The notes: generated by a model from the sequence alone, not told the origin. Shown: positions 1-9,882, counted from the stretch's first letter. The stretch is 64,000 nucleotides of DNA from Stenotrophomonas sp. 24(2023) (GCF_030913365.1 NZ_CP133160.1:3076001-3140000), one strand, 5' to 3'. Translations and numbers: made by a program.

Positions 1-1596
1 GCACAGCCCAATGACCCCGGCTTCGTGACCGGGCGCAAGGTGCAGCCGGTGGCCGCCTTCCTGACCGACGCGCTGCCCGAGGACGAACGCAGCGTGCTGG
101 TGAGCATCTGGCCGTTCAGCGATGACCCGAACACGCGCCTGGAAAAGATGGACCTGCTGACCGGCCGGCGCATCCTGGTGGCCAACTCACCCGTGCGGCG
201 CGCGACGTTCACCACCGACAACAGTGGCACGCTGCGCCTGGCCCATGGCGCCGGGACCGACAACGTCAACAAGCTGTACTACCGCGAAGGCGACCAGAAG
301 TGGCGGCTGCTGAACGATGAAGGCAGCAGCCACCGCATCGAGCGGCCGATCGGCTTTTCCGCCGACAACCGCCTGGCCTACCTCGTGGTGGAACAGCCCG
401 CCGGACCGGACGCCGTGGTCAGCTGGGATCCGGCCACCAACGAGCGCCGCACGCTGCTGCAGGACACCACCGTCGATCCCACCCGCATCATCTACCAGCC
501 CGGCACCGGGGTGCCGGTGGGTGTGCAGTTCGTGGGCGCCACCACGCGCACGGCCTTCTTCGACGAGCAATCGCCGACCGCCACCGTCCAGCGCATGCTG
601 GAAAAGGCGTTCCCCGGGCAGGTGGTGAGCCTGGTGTCGGGCACGCGCGACCAGGCGCGCCTGCTGGTGAAGGTCAGCTCGGGCAGCAATCCGGGTGACT
701 ATTTCGTGTACACCACGGCGACGCGCAAGGCGGCCTTCCTGACCGGGCGCTACCGCTGGCTGGACCGCGACGCGGGGGCGCCGGTGCGCCCGGTCAGCCT
801 GGCGGCACGCGACGGGCTGCCATTGCATGGCTTCCTGACCCTGCCGCCCGGCAGCGACGGCAAGGGCCTGCCGATGGTGGTGGTGCCACATGGCGGTCCG
901 TTCGGCGTTTTCGACGATGGTGGCTTCGAGCGTGACAACCAGATGCTGGCCGAGGCCGGCTATGCCGTGCTGCAGATCAATTTTCGGGGCTCGGGCAACT
1001 ACGGCCGGGCCCATGGCCAGGCCGGCGCGCTGCAGTGGGGCCGGGCGATGCAGGACGACGTGACCGATGCCACCCGCTGGGCGATCCGCGAAGGCATCGC
1101 CGATGCCGGGCGCATCTGCATCTACGGCGCCAGCTACGGTGCCTATTCGGCGCTGATGGGGACGGTGCGCGAGCCGGGCCTGTACCGGTGCGCGGCCGGC
1201 TATGTCGGGGTGTATGACCTGCCGATGATGTACCGGCGGGGGGACATCCAGGACCGTGAATCCGGGGTCACCTACCTGCGCGAATGGCTGGGCGACCCGG
1301 CGACGCTGGCGGCGGTATCGCCGGTGAACCTGGCGGCCAGCATCAAGGTGCCGGTGCTGTTGGCCGCCGGCCGCGAGGACCTGCGTGCGCCGGTGCAGCA
1401 CACCGAACGCATGGAGGCTGCGCTGAAGCAGGCCGGTGTTCCGGTGGAAGCGGTGTATTACCCGCGCGAAGGGCATGGCCTGTACGGTGAGGCCAACCAG
1501 CGCGATTACTACACGCGGTTGCTGGCGTTCCTGTCGCGCAGCCTGGGGGGCGGCACCGCCGTCCAGGGCGCCGCCGGCAAGGGCCGGGCGCCCTGA
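1..1596 (+). CDS. S9-family prolyl oligopeptidase-like serine peptidase (5' end outside window)
   Basis: The reading frame is open through base 1, so the true start lies upstream; 531 residues are visible. The N-terminal half has the repetitive Trp/Asp-rich look of a seven-bladed beta-propeller. The C-terminal half is an alpha/beta hydrolase: the nucleophile elbow GASYG puts the catalytic Ser at visible residue 378, and the His lies in PREGHG (about residue 492). The family (prolyl oligopeptidase / acylaminoacyl peptidase) cleaves short peptides. The frame ends next to a perfect palindrome shared with the convergent peptide transporter gene. A GTG at base 25 is in frame but unlikely to be the true start because homologous-looking sequence continues upstream of it. 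Confidence 0.88.
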   Translation, partial: AQPNDPGFVTGRKVQPVAAFLTDALPEDERSVLVSIWPFSDDPNTRLEKMDLLTGRRILVANSPVRRATFTTDNSGTLRLAHGAGTDNVNKLYYREGDQKWRLLNDEGSSHRIERPIGFSADNRLAYLVVEQPAGPDAVVSWDPATNERRTLLQDTTVDPTRIIYQPGTGVPVGVQFVGATTRTAFFDEQSPTATVQRMLEKAFPGQVVSLVSGTRDQARLLVKVSSGSNPGDYFVYTTATRKAAFLTGRYRWLDRDAGAPVRPVSLAARDGLPLHGFLTLPPGSDGKGLPMVVVPHGGPFGVFDDGGFERDNQMLAEAGYAVLQINFRGSGNYGRAHGQAGALQWGRAMQDDVTDATRWAIREGIADAGRICIYGASYGAYSALMGTVREPGLYRCAAGYVGVYDLPMMYRRGDIQDRESGVTYLREWLGDPATLAAVSPVNLAASIKVPVLLAAGREDLRAPVQHTERMEAALKQAGVPVEAVYYPREGHGLYGEANQRDYYTRLLAFLSRSLGGGTAVQGAAGKGRAP

Positions 1597-1604
1597 GCCG
1601 GCCG

Positions 1605-1636
1605 TGATGCACGGGGTTACTTCACCCCGTGCATCA
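1605..1636. terminator. Bidirectional hairpin between convergent genes
   Basis: A perfect 13-bp stem (1605-1617 with 1624-1636) closes a 6-base loop between two convergent genes. The stop codon and last codons of the leftward transporter gene are inside the stem. No long T tract follows on either strand, so termination strength is uncertain. Confidence 0.6.
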
Positions 1637-3371
1637 TCCGCTTCAGCAGCGGTGCGGCGATGAAGGCCAGCACCGCGCAGCCCAGGCCGATCCACATCAG
1701 CAGCCAGAACAGGTGCGCGTAGGCACCGGCAGCCGAAGCCAGGTCCAGGGTTTCCCCCTCGGGCACATCGATCGCGGCCAGCTTGCCGAACAGTGCGGCC
1801 AGCGTTTCCGAGAACGCCGTGGCCAGGAACCAGGTGCCCATCATCAGGCTCACCACCCGCGGTACGGCCAGCTGGGTCACCGCCGACAGGCCGACCGGCG
1901 ACAGGCACATCTCGCCGCTGGCCAGCAGGAAGTAGGCCAGCACCAGCCACCACACGCTGGCCAGCTGCCCGGTGGCGCCGACCTGCTGTGCGGCCAGCGC
2001 CAGCGGCACGAATGACAGCGCGCCGATCACCAGGCCCCAGGCCGATTTCACCGGCTTGCCCGGTTCGATGCCGCGACGGTCCATCCAGGTCCACAGCGCG
2101 GCGAAGGCCGGGGCCAGCAGCACCAGGAACAGCCCGCCCAGGTAGGTCAGCGAGCCGGCCGTCTGCGGAATCACCAGGCAGTCGCGCACCAGCAGCACCA
2201 GCATCAGTGCGACGATGGCGATGAAGAGGGTGCGCGGCGCGGCCGATCCGGGCCGCTGCTCGGACAGCCGCGCGCTGGCCATGAAGCCCAGTGGTGCCAG
2301 CAGCAGCGAGGCGATCGACCACGGCAGCGGCGTACCATCGCGCACCACCAGTGCCGGCACGATGTCCTTGGTCAGCAGGCGGTCGGTGAAGGTCACCCAG
2401 GAACCGTAGGACTGCTCGTACAGGGTGAAGAACACCAGGGCCAGGAAGATCAGCACCATCAGCGCGATCATCTGCTGGCGCTGCACCGGCGTGCACTGGG
2501 TGCCGGTGAACCAGGCGAACCACACCAGCACGCCGCCCAGCACCACCAGCATCAGCATCAAGGCCAGGCTGATTTCCCCGCCCAGGGCGAAGGCGCCGTT
2601 GCCGGCGGCCCACATCAGCCAGGCCAGCGGCAGCACGCCCACCACCGCGCACAGGTAGATCAGCCATTCGCGCGGCAGGCCCAGCACTTTCTGCTTCAGC
2701 GTGGCCGGGTGGGGTGGTTCGGCATGGCCGTGCAGGTACTTCTGGCCCCACAGGAACATCGCCAGCCCGGCCAGCATGCCGATGCCGGCGGCCCCGAAGC
2801 CGTACTTCCAGCCGTAGGCCTCGCCCAGGAAGCCACAGACCAGCGAAGAGAACAGGGCGCCGAGGTTGATGCCGGCATAGAACAGCGAGAAGCCCGAATC
2901 GCGGCGCGGGTCGTCCTTGGCGTACAGCTTGCCGACGATGCTGGAGATGTTCGGCTTCAGGAAGCCCACGCCGACGATGATCAGCGCCAGTGACAGGTAG
3001 GTCACCGCCAGCGCACCGGTATCACGCACCACCTGCCCATCGACGCGGTAGGCCGCATGGCCTTCGAAGGCCATGCCCAGATGGCCCAGCACCAGCAGGC
3101 TGCCGCCGAACAGCACCGCCCGGCGCATGCCCAGCCAGCGGTCGGCCAGCATGCCGCCGAACACCGGGATGCAGTACACCAGCCCGCCGTAGGCACCGAG
3201 CAGGTCCAGCCCGGCCTTGTCGCCGAACAGGTGGTACTTGGTCAGGTACAGCAGCAGCAGCGCCTTCATCCCATAGAAGGAGAAGCGCTCCCACATCTCG
3301 GTGAAGAAGCAGACATAGACGCCCTTGGGATGGCCAAGGAAATCGTCGGAGGCGGGCGCGGCAGCGGTCAT
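1617..3371 (-). CDS. POT/PTR2 family proton-dependent oligopeptide transporter
   Basis: The 584-residue protein is very hydrophobic with about 14 predicted membrane spans. Near the N-terminus is the POT signature FFTEMWERFSFYG (about residues 22-34), a variant of the ExxER(F/Y)xYG motif that binds protons and peptide in this family. It would import di- and tripeptides across the inner membrane. It converges with an S9 peptidase gene and lies close to an OPT transporter and a second S9 peptidase, which suggests a peptide-use neighbourhood. Which Dtp subtype it is cannot be told from sequence alone. Confidence 0.9.
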   Translation of the reverse strand: MTAAAPASDDFLGHPKGVYVCFFTEMWERFSFYGMKALLLLYLTKYHLFGDKAGLDLLGAYGGLVYCIPVFGGMLADRWLGMRRAVLFGGSLLVLGHLGMAFEGHAAYRVDGQVVRDTGALAVTYLSLALIIVGVGFLKPNISSIVGKLYAKDDPRRDSGFSLFYAGINLGALFSSLVCGFLGEAYGWKYGFGAAGIGMLAGLAMFLWGQKYLHGHAEPPHPATLKQKVLGLPREWLIYLCAVVGVLPLAWLMWAAGNGAFALGGEISLALMLMLVVLGGVLVWFAWFTGTQCTPVQRQQMIALMVLIFLALVFFTLYEQSYGSWVTFTDRLLTKDIVPALVVRDGTPLPWSIASLLLAPLGFMASARLSEQRPGSAAPRTLFIAIVALMLVLLVRDCLVIPQTAGSLTYLGGLFLVLLAPAFAALWTWMDRRGIEPGKPVKSAWGLVIGALSFVPLALAAQQVGATGQLASVWWLVLAYFLLASGEMCLSPVGLSAVTQLAVPRVVSLMMGTWFLATAFSETLAALFGKLAAIDVPEGETLDLASAAGAYAHLFWLLMWIGLGCAVLAFIAAPLLKRMMHGVK

Positions 3372-3486
3372 CGACGGTGGGGACAGCAGGAAAGGGCGCG
3401 ATTATAGGCCCGGCCTGCGGTGGCGGCAGCCGCATCGCGTCGTTGCATGCGCAGGGGGCACCGGCGGTGCAGCCGGGCCTGCCGGA

Positions 3487-4008
3487 TCAGGGCAGGCAGG
3501 TGGCGGCCGTCCAGCCCAGCCTGCGGTCGTAGTGGACCCTGAGGGCCTTCAGCGTGCCATCGGCCTGCGCCTTCAGGCAGAAGCGGGCCGAGTAGCCGCG
3601 GGTTGGTCCTTCCCGGGTGGCTTCCAGATCCACCGTATACAGTCGGCCGGGCTGCAGGGGCGCCGCAGGGTGCCGCAGGGTGGCCGTGGCCGGCGCCTGG
3701 CCATAGGCGATGCACGTGCCCACCGGCAGTGGCGTCGCGGCGGGGTAGGCGTGATTGAACGCCCACCGGTCCTGGAGGGGGCGGGTGTCGCTCTCGTACA
3801 CCTCCACGGCGTACACCTCCACCGCCGAGGCGAGGCGCTTGCGTTCGGCGGCGGGCAGTCCGAAACACGGTGTTCCCCCCGCGTCGGAGATCTCCACCTC
3901 GCCCATGCGGCTGAAGGCCTGCGCGTGGTCACTGAAGACCGCGCAGGCGAAGATCATGCAGAAGGCGTGCAACGCCCTGTTCAGTCCTGTCCGGCGTGAG
4001 CGTCCCAT
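3487..4008 (-). CDS. Exported hypothetical protein
   Basis: I do not recognise the family. The 173-residue product (from the ATG at 4008) begins with basic residues, then a hydrophobic stretch (ALHAFCMIFACAVF) and an AQA-type cleavage region, so it is probably secreted or periplasmic. Three Cys remain in the mature part (in TPCFG, GTCIAYG and the C-terminal ATCLP), with another in ARFCLK. An upstream in-frame ATG at 4071 would bury the signal peptide, so 4008 is preferred. It reads toward the POT gene with about 115 bases between. Confidence 0.65.
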   Translation of the reverse strand: MGRSRRTGLNRALHAFCMIFACAVFSDHAQAFSRMGEVEISDAGGTPCFGLPAAERKRLASAVEVYAVEVYESDTRPLQDRWAFNHAYPAATPLPVGTCIAYGQAPATATLRHPAAPLQPGRLYTVDLEATREGPTRGYSARFCLKAQADGTLKALRVHYDRRLGWTAATCLP

Positions 4009-4249
4009 TCCCGCAACGTCCTGTTGGGTAGGCGAGGGCACCACGATGCACGCGCGACGGGGTGGCCGCAAGCGGATCGCCGGTGGCAGCGCCTGCCTGC
4101 CGGGGGCAATGGGGCGCAGGGGAATTGGCCAAGTCTGGCCGCAACCCCATAGCGTGATGGCGGTTTGCCTGCAACCCTCCCCAACCGCACTGGACTTGCT
4201 GCCCCCTGAACGCTAGCGTGACCAGGATTTTTTGCCAGCAGGGGCTCCC

Positions 4250-6214
4250 ATGAATCACGACGCTGCGCCCAAGCAGCTCACGTTCCGCGCGGTGGCACTG
4301 GCCATCGTGCTGGCCGTGGTGCTGTCGGCCGCCAACGCCTACCTCGGTCTGTTCGCAGGCCTGACCATTGCCACCGCGATCCCCGCGGCGGTCATTTCCA
4401 TGGGCGTGCTGCGCCTGCTCGGCGGTGGCTCCATCCTGGAGAACAACATCGTCCAGACCGGCGCTTCGGCGGGCTCGTCGATCGCCGCGGGCGTGATCTT
4501 CACCATCCCGGCGCTGGTCATCATGGGTTACTGGCCGGACTTCAAGTACTGGTGGGTGCTGGGCATCGCTGGCCTGGGTGGCCTGCTGGGCGTGCTGTTC
4601 TCGGTGCCGCTGCGCCGTTCGATGATCGTCGAAGACCCGCTGCCGTTCCCGGAAGGCAAGGCCGCCGCCGAAGTGCTCAAGGCCGGTGAGAACCCCGGCC
4701 CGGGCCTGAAGATCCTCGGCCTGTCGGCCGTGATCGGCGCCTTCGTCAAGCTGGCCGCGGAAAGCGGCCTGCGCCTGATTCCCGATGCCTGGGCCACCTC
4801 GGCCTATGTCGGCAGCTCCAAGGTCACCGCCTTCATCGGCACCAACCTGTCGCCGGCGCTGCTGGGCGTGGGCTACATCGTCGGCCTGAACGTCGGCATC
4901 GTGGTGGTATCCGGCTCGATCCTGACCTGGCACATCGCCATTCCGATCTACCAGGCGTTCTTCATGAACACCGATCCGGCTCTGGCCGCGTCGGTTGCCG
5001 CCGCTTCGTCCACCGAGGCCGCGTTCGCCATCTGGGGCGCGAAGATGCGTTACCTCGGCGTCGGCGCGATGCTGATCGGCGGCATCTGGACCCTGATCTC
5101 GCTGCGCAAGTCGCTGCTGAACGGTGTCAAGAGCGGCTTTGCCGCCGCTCGCAAGAGCGGTGGCCCGGTGCTGGCGCACACCGAACGCGACCTGCCGATG
5201 AAGTGGATGCTGGTGGCCCTGGTGGTCTTCGTGCTGCCGCTGCTGGCCCTGTACCAGGCCATCGTCGGCCAGTGGCACGTGTCGATCCCGATGACCATCA
5301 TCATGATCGTCGCCGGCTTCCTGTTCGTGTCGGTGTCGGCCTACCTGGCCGGCCTGATCGGCTCGTCCAACAACCCGGTCTCGGGCATCACCATTTCCAC
5401 CATCCTGTTCGCCTCGGCCGTGCTGGTACTGCTGCTGGGCAAGGATGGCCTGCAGCCGGTCGGTGCGTTCGGCGCGCCGCTGGGCGCGGTGGCCGCCATC
5501 ATGATCGGTGCGGTGGTCTGCTGTGCGGCGGCCGTGGGCGGTGACAACCTGCAGGACCTCAAGGCCGGCTACATCGTCGGTGCCACCCCGTGGAAGCAGC
5601 AGCTGATGCTGGGCATCGGTGCGTTCTCCTGCGCGCTGATCATGGCCCCGGTCCTGAACCTGCTGGCCACCGCCTATGGCATCGGCGTGAAGTCCGATCT
5701 GCACCCCAACGCGCTGGCCGCGCCGCAGGCCAACCTGATGGCTTCGGTGGCCAAGGGCCTGTTCGGCGGCGAACTGCCGTGGACCTTCATCGGCCTCGGC
5801 GCGCTGGTGGGCGCGCTCATCATTGCCTTCGACAGCTGGTTGAAGTCGCGCAACGCCCGCTTCCGCGTGCCGGTGCTGGCCGCCGCCATCGGCATCTACC
5901 TGCCGCTGGAACTGATGGTGCCGATCTTCCTGGGCGGCCTGATCGCCCATCTGGTCGAGCGTTTCCACAAGGTCCGTGCGGATGACGAGGAAGGCCGCGA
6001 CCGCGTGCACAAGCCGGGCGTGCTGTTCGCCGCCGGCCTGATCACCGGCGAAGCCCTGATGGGTATCGCCATCGCCGTGCCGATCGTGGTCAGCAGCCGT
6101 GCGGACGTGCTGGCCCTGCCGTTCCACCTGCCGGCCGCGCAGTGGTTCGGCCTGGCCGTGCTGTTCCTGGTGGGCTGGCTGATCTACCGCACCGGCAAGC
6201 ACGCCAAGGCGTAA
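4250..6214 (+). CDS. OPT-family oligopeptide transporter
   Basis: The 654-residue integral membrane protein has about 15-16 hydrophobic spans and the N-terminal features of the OPT superfamily (the NAYLGLFAGLTIATAIPAAV stretch, then ENNIVQTGASAG). OPT proteins import peptides or metal chelates by proton symport. I chose the ATG at 4250, preceded by CAGGGGC, over an in-frame TTG at 4232. It is followed by a strong hairpin terminator and then by an exported S9 peptidase gene in the same direction, fitting peptide scavenging. Confidence 0.88.
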   Translation: MNHDAAPKQLTFRAVALAIVLAVVLSAANAYLGLFAGLTIATAIPAAVISMGVLRLLGGGSILENNIVQTGASAGSSIAAGVIFTIPALVIMGYWPDFKYWWVLGIAGLGGLLGVLFSVPLRRSMIVEDPLPFPEGKAAAEVLKAGENPGPGLKILGLSAVIGAFVKLAAESGLRLIPDAWATSAYVGSSKVTAFIGTNLSPALLGVGYIVGLNVGIVVVSGSILTWHIAIPIYQAFFMNTDPALAASVAAASSTEAAFAIWGAKMRYLGVGAMLIGGIWTLISLRKSLLNGVKSGFAAARKSGGPVLAHTERDLPMKWMLVALVVFVLPLLALYQAIVGQWHVSIPMTIIMIVAGFLFVSVSAYLAGLIGSSNNPVSGITISTILFASAVLVLLLGKDGLQPVGAFGAPLGAVAAIMIGAVVCCAAAVGGDNLQDLKAGYIVGATPWKQQLMLGIGAFSCALIMAPVLNLLATAYGIGVKSDLHPNALAAPQANLMASVAKGLFGGELPWTFIGLGALVGALIIAFDSWLKSRNARFRVPVLAAAIGIYLPLELMVPIFLGGLIAHLVERFHKVRADDEEGRDRVHKPGVLFAAGLITGEALMGIAIAVPIVVSSRADVLALPFHLPAAQWFGLAVLFLVGWLIYRTGKHAKA

Positions 6215-6257
6215 GCCGGCACGGCGGTTCCCTTTCCGACCGGGAAGGGAACCCCCG

Positions 6258-6287
6258 GGTGCCGCCCTGGGCGGCACCGGCTGTTTT
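6258..6287 (+). terminator. Intrinsic terminator after OPT transporter
   Basis: A 9-bp GC-rich stem (6258-6266 with 6270-6278) is followed by GGCTGTTTT. A second weaker hairpin (about 6226-6253) precedes it. Confidence 0.65.
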
Positions 6288-6418
6288 CCCAGCAGACCGC
6301 GCTCCGGCGCGGTTTGCACGTTCTGGCCGGATGCTGCCGGGAGGCCATGACCGATGGCCTTGGCAGCGCCGCCTGCGCGGGCCTACCATCGGTTTTTTGC
6401 CGTCCTGCGGAGACCCCG

Positions 6419-8497
6419 ATGAAACTGCGTCATGCCCTGCTGCCACTGAGCCTGCTGGCCGCCCTGCCGTCCGTGGCCGCCGCGCGCGGCCTCGATGTCC
6501 GCGACATGGTCGCCATGGACCGGGTCTCCGCCCCGGTGCTGACCGCCGATGGCAACACCGTGGTGTTCGCCAAGCGCAGCGTGGACGCCAACCTCAAGGC
6601 CAGCACCGCGCTGTTCGCACGCAACCTGCGCACCCGTGACGCCGCGCCGCCGAAGCAGATCACCCCGGCCGGCTGGAGCGTCAATTCCGCCTCGCTGTCG
6701 GCCGATGGCCAGACCGTGTACTTCCTCAGCGCCAAGAACGGCAGCCAGCAGCTGTACGCGCAGCCGCTGGCGGGCGGCACTCCGCGCCAGCTGACCGATT
6801 TCCCGGTGGATGTGGACAGCTACCACGTCTCGCCGCAGGACGACCGCGTGCTGTTCAGCGCCGGCGTGTTCCAGGCCTGTGGTTCCGACCTGGCCTGCAC
6901 CGAGAAGAAGCTCAAGAACGTGGCCGCCAGCAAGGCCAGCGGCAAGGTCTTCGACAACCTGTTCGTGCGCCATTGGGATACCTGGAACGACGGCCGCCGC
7001 AACACCCTGTTCGTGGCCCCGCTGCCGGTGGCCAAGGCCGGCCCGGTGAAGGGCGCCTCGGCATTGAGCGCCACCATTGATGGCGATGCCCCGTCCAAGC
7101 CGTTCGGTGGCAATGATGATTTCACCTGGTCGCCCGATGGCAGCAGCGTGGTGGCCAGCATCCGCGTGGCCGGCAAGCAGGAGCCGTGGTCGACCAACTT
7201 CGACCTGTACCGCTTCGATGCCGCCGGCAAGCAGGCGCCGGTCAACCTGACCGCCGCCAACCCGGCCTGGGATGCCGGTCCGGTGTTCAGCGCCGACGGC
7301 AAGACCCTGTTCTACCGCGCCATGAAGCGCCCGGGCTTCGAAGCGGACCGCTTCGGTCTGATGGCGCTGGACCTGGCCAGCGGCAAGGCCCGCGAGATCG
7401 CCCCGTCGTGGGACCGTTCGGCCGGCGGCATCACGCTGTCGGCCGATGGCGCCAGCCTCTACACCACCGCCGATGACCTGGGCGAGCACCCGCTGTTCCA
7501 GGTGGACGTGGCCAGCGGCAAGGTCACCAAGGTGGTGGGCGAGGGCACCGTCACTGCCGTGGACGTGGCCGGCAAGACCCTGGCCATCACCCGCAACAGC
7601 CTCAAGAGCAACGACCAGCTGCTGGTGGGCGAACTGCCGGCCGCCGGCCAGGCCGCCGGTGCGCTGCGCGCGCTGACCCCGGCCGCCGGCGAGGTGCTCA
7701 AGGACGTGCAGTTCGGTGATTTCGAGCAGTTCTCGTTCAAGGGCTGGAACAACGACACCGTGCATGGCTACGTGGTCAAGCCGGCCAACTACCAGGAAGG
7801 CAAGTCCTACCCGGTGGCCTTCCTGATCCACGGCGGCCCGCAGGGCAGCTTCGGCAATGGCTGGAGCTACCGCTGGAACCCGCAGACCTATACCGCGCAG
7901 GGCTACGCGGTGGTGATGATCGATTTCCACGGCTCCACCGGCTACGGCCAGGCCTTCACCGATGCGATCAGCCAGCACTGGGGCGACCGCCCGCTGGAAG
8001 ACCTGCAGAAGGGCTGGGATGCCGCGCTGAAGCAGTATTCCTTCCTCAACGGCGACAAGGCCTGCGCGCTGGGTGCCAGCTACGGCGGCTTCATGGTCAA
8101 CTGGATCGCCGGCAACTGGAACGGCCCGTTCAAGTGCCTGGTCAACCATGACGGCGTGTTCGACCAGCGCATGATGGGCTACGCCACCGAAGAACTGTGG
8201 TTCACCGAGTGGGAGCAGGGCGGCACCCCGTACGAAAAGCCGGCCAACTTCGAGAAGTTCAACCCGGTCAACCACGTCAAGGACTGGAAGAAGCCGATCC
8301 TGGTCATCCACGGCCAGCAGGACTTCCGCATCCCGGTCGAGCAGGGTCTGGCCGCGTTCACCGCCGCCCAGCGCCAGGGCATCGAATCCAAGTTCCTGTA
8401 CTTCCCGGACGAGAACCACTGGGTGCTCAAGCCGAACAACAGCATCCTCTGGCATGACACCGTCAATGCCTGGCTGAAGCAGCACATCGGCGAGTAA
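6419..8497 (+). CDS. Exported S9-family dipeptidyl aminopeptidase-like serine peptidase
   Basis: The 692-residue protein starts with a clear signal peptide (MKLRHALLPLSLLAALPSVA). A beta-propeller region (about 40-430) precedes an alpha/beta hydrolase domain. The catalytic Ser is residue 554 in GASYGG, the His is residue 667 in DENHW, and the acid is probably the Asp in GQQDFR. Family members remove dipeptides from peptide N-termini in the periplasm. The ATG at 6419 is chosen because it alone gives a proper signal peptide; the frame is open to 6314. It lies downstream of the OPT transporter and is closed by a strong terminator. Confidence 0.88.
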   Translation: MKLRHALLPLSLLAALPSVAAARGLDVRDMVAMDRVSAPVLTADGNTVVFAKRSVDANLKASTALFARNLRTRDAAPPKQITPAGWSVNSASLSADGQTVYFLSAKNGSQQLYAQPLAGGTPRQLTDFPVDVDSYHVSPQDDRVLFSAGVFQACGSDLACTEKKLKNVAASKASGKVFDNLFVRHWDTWNDGRRNTLFVAPLPVAKAGPVKGASALSATIDGDAPSKPFGGNDDFTWSPDGSSVVASIRVAGKQEPWSTNFDLYRFDAAGKQAPVNLTAANPAWDAGPVFSADGKTLFYRAMKRPGFEADRFGLMALDLASGKAREIAPSWDRSAGGITLSADGASLYTTADDLGEHPLFQVDVASGKVTKVVGEGTVTAVDVAGKTLAITRNSLKSNDQLLVGELPAAGQAAGALRALTPAAGEVLKDVQFGDFEQFSFKGWNNDTVHGYVVKPANYQEGKSYPVAFLIHGGPQGSFGNGWSYRWNPQTYTAQGYAVVMIDFHGSTGYGQAFTDAISQHWGDRPLEDLQKGWDAALKQYSFLNGDKACALGASYGGFMVNWIAGNWNGPFKCLVNHDGVFDQRMMGYATEELWFTEWEQGGTPYEKPANFEKFNPVNHVKDWKKPILVIHGQQDFRIPVEQGLAAFTAAQRQGIESKFLYFPDENHWVLKPNNSILWHDTVNAWLKQHIGE

Positions 8498-8505
8498 GCC
8501 GTTCC

Positions 8506-8536
8506 AGCGCCGCCCTCCGGGGCGGCGCTTCTGTTT
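8506..8536 (+). terminator. Intrinsic terminator after S9 peptidase
   Basis: A 10-bp stem (8506-8515 with 8520-8529) closes a 4-base loop and is followed by TCTGTTT. Confidence 0.7.
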
Positions 8537-8552
8537 CCGCGCCTTCCTTGAT

Positions 8553-8576
8553 CCGCCGGGCATGGCCCGGCGCTAC
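8553..8576 (-). repeat. SMAG-type GTAG palindrome
   Basis: Read on the minus strand this is GTAG followed by CGCCGGGCCATGCCCGGCGG, the commonest S. maltophilia SMAG form. It sits in the leader of the DUF819 gene, 14 bases before its start codon. Confidence 0.8.
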
Positions 8577-8589
8577 CGTGCCGGCCTGC

Positions 8590-9828
8590 ATGCCCTCGAC
8601 TGCTCTGATCCAGAACGACATCGTGGTGTTCGGCCTGATCGCTGCCACCCTCGGCGCGGTGTTCTGGACCGCCTCGCGCGAGCAGGGGCCGTGGAAGCGC
8701 TTCTACACCTTCGTCCCGGCGCTGCTGCTGTGCTACCTGCTGCCGGGCATCTACAACACCGTCGGCCTGATCGACGGGCAGACCACCAAGCTCTACAACC
8801 CGGTCGCACGCGACATCCTGCTGCCTGCCGCGCTGGTGCTGCTGACCCTGGCAGTGGACATCAAGGGCATCCTGCGGCTGGGGCCGAAGCTGGTGCTGAT
8901 GTACCTGGGCGCCTCGGCCAGCATCATGATCGGCGCGGTGGTCGCTTTCCTGGTGATGCGCGCGATCCATCCGGCCACCGTGGCCGGCGATACCTGGGCC
9001 GGCATGGCCGCACTGGCCGGCAGCTGGATCGGCGGCGGCGCCAACATGCTGGCCATGCGCGAAGTGTTCGACGTCAACGCGACGACCTTCGGCCAGTTCG
9101 CCGTGGTCGATGTCGGCGTGGGCTATGTGTGGATGGCCGTGCTGATCTTCCTGGCCGGGCGTGCATCGACGATCGACGCGCGCAGCGGTGCCGATACCTC
9201 CGGCATCGACGCACTGAAGGAGCGCATCGCGCGCTTCCAGGCCGAGCACGAGCGCATTCCCAGCCTGACCGACCTGATGCTGATCGTGGCCGTGGCCTTC
9301 GGTGGCGTCGGCCTGGCCCATGCCATCGGTGCGCCGCTGGCGGCGTGGTTCAAGGCCCATGTCGATTGGGCGGCGCAGTTCAGCCTGGATGCGCCGTTTG
9401 TCTGGGTGGTGGTGCTGTCCACCACGCTCGGCCTGGGCCTGAGCTTCACCCGCGCGCGCACCCTGGAAGGGGCCGGCGCCTCGCGTCTGGGCTCGCTGCT
9501 GCTGTATTTCCTGATTGCCTGCATCGGCATGCAGATGGACCTGCTGGCGCTGCTGGACCGGCCCTGGCTGTTCCTGCTGGGCATCCTCTGGATCACCGTG
9601 CACATCGTGCTGCTGTGGTGCCTGGGCAGGCTGCTGAAGGTGCCGTTCTTCTATTTCGCCATCGGCTCGCAGTCCAACATCGGCGGCCCGGCGTCGGCGC
9701 CGGTCGTTGCCGCCGCCTTCCATCCCGCGCTGGCGCCGGTGGGCGTGCTGCTGGGCACGATGGGCTATGCCACCGGCACCTACCTGGCGTACATCGTGGG
9801 CATCACCCTGCGCGCGCTGGCCGGGTAG
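8590..9828 (+). CDS. DUF819 family membrane protein
   Basis: The 412-residue protein has about 10-11 hydrophobic segments and the DUF819 hallmark glycine-rich stretch GSWIGGGANMLAM in its first half, with a second glycine-rich stretch (IGGPASAP) near the C-terminus. The two halves resemble an inverted repeat transporter fold. The substrate is unknown for the family. The ATG at 8590 is preferred over an in-frame ATT-adjacent start at 8548, because the upstream bases form a SMAG repeat. The TAG stop codon is part of the GTAG head of another SMAG repeat. Confidence 0.82.
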   Translation: MPSTALIQNDIVVFGLIAATLGAVFWTASREQGPWKRFYTFVPALLLCYLLPGIYNTVGLIDGQTTKLYNPVARDILLPAALVLLTLAVDIKGILRLGPKLVLMYLGASASIMIGAVVAFLVMRAIHPATVAGDTWAGMAALAGSWIGGGANMLAMREVFDVNATTFGQFAVVDVGVGYVWMAVLIFLAGRASTIDARSGADTSGIDALKERIARFQAEHERIPSLTDLMLIVAVAFGGVGLAHAIGAPLAAWFKAHVDWAAQFSLDAPFVWVVVLSTTLGLGLSFTRARTLEGAGASRLGSLLLYFLIACIGMQMDLLALLDRPWLFLLGILWITVHIVLLWCLGRLLKVPFFYFAIGSQSNIGGPASAPVVAAAFHPALAPVGVLLGTMGYATGTYLAYIVGITLRALAG

Positions 9829-9848
9829 CGCGGGGCATGCCCGGCGGG
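9825..9848 (+). repeat. SMAG-type palindrome (slightly degenerate) containing a stop codon
   Basis: It starts with GTAGCGC and has a CGGGGCATGCCCGG core. One base is missing from the usual left arm. Its GTAG supplies the TAG stop of the DUF819 gene. Confidence 0.7.
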
Positions 9849-9882
9849 CCCCCTTCATCAATGGCCGTGCAACAGCGGCAGA

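Noticed and set aside
3929..6319. Long frame antisense to the OPT transporter
   Set aside because: Low-complexity composition (Gln/His/Asp/Gly) typical of antisense shadows; the OPT protein is clear.
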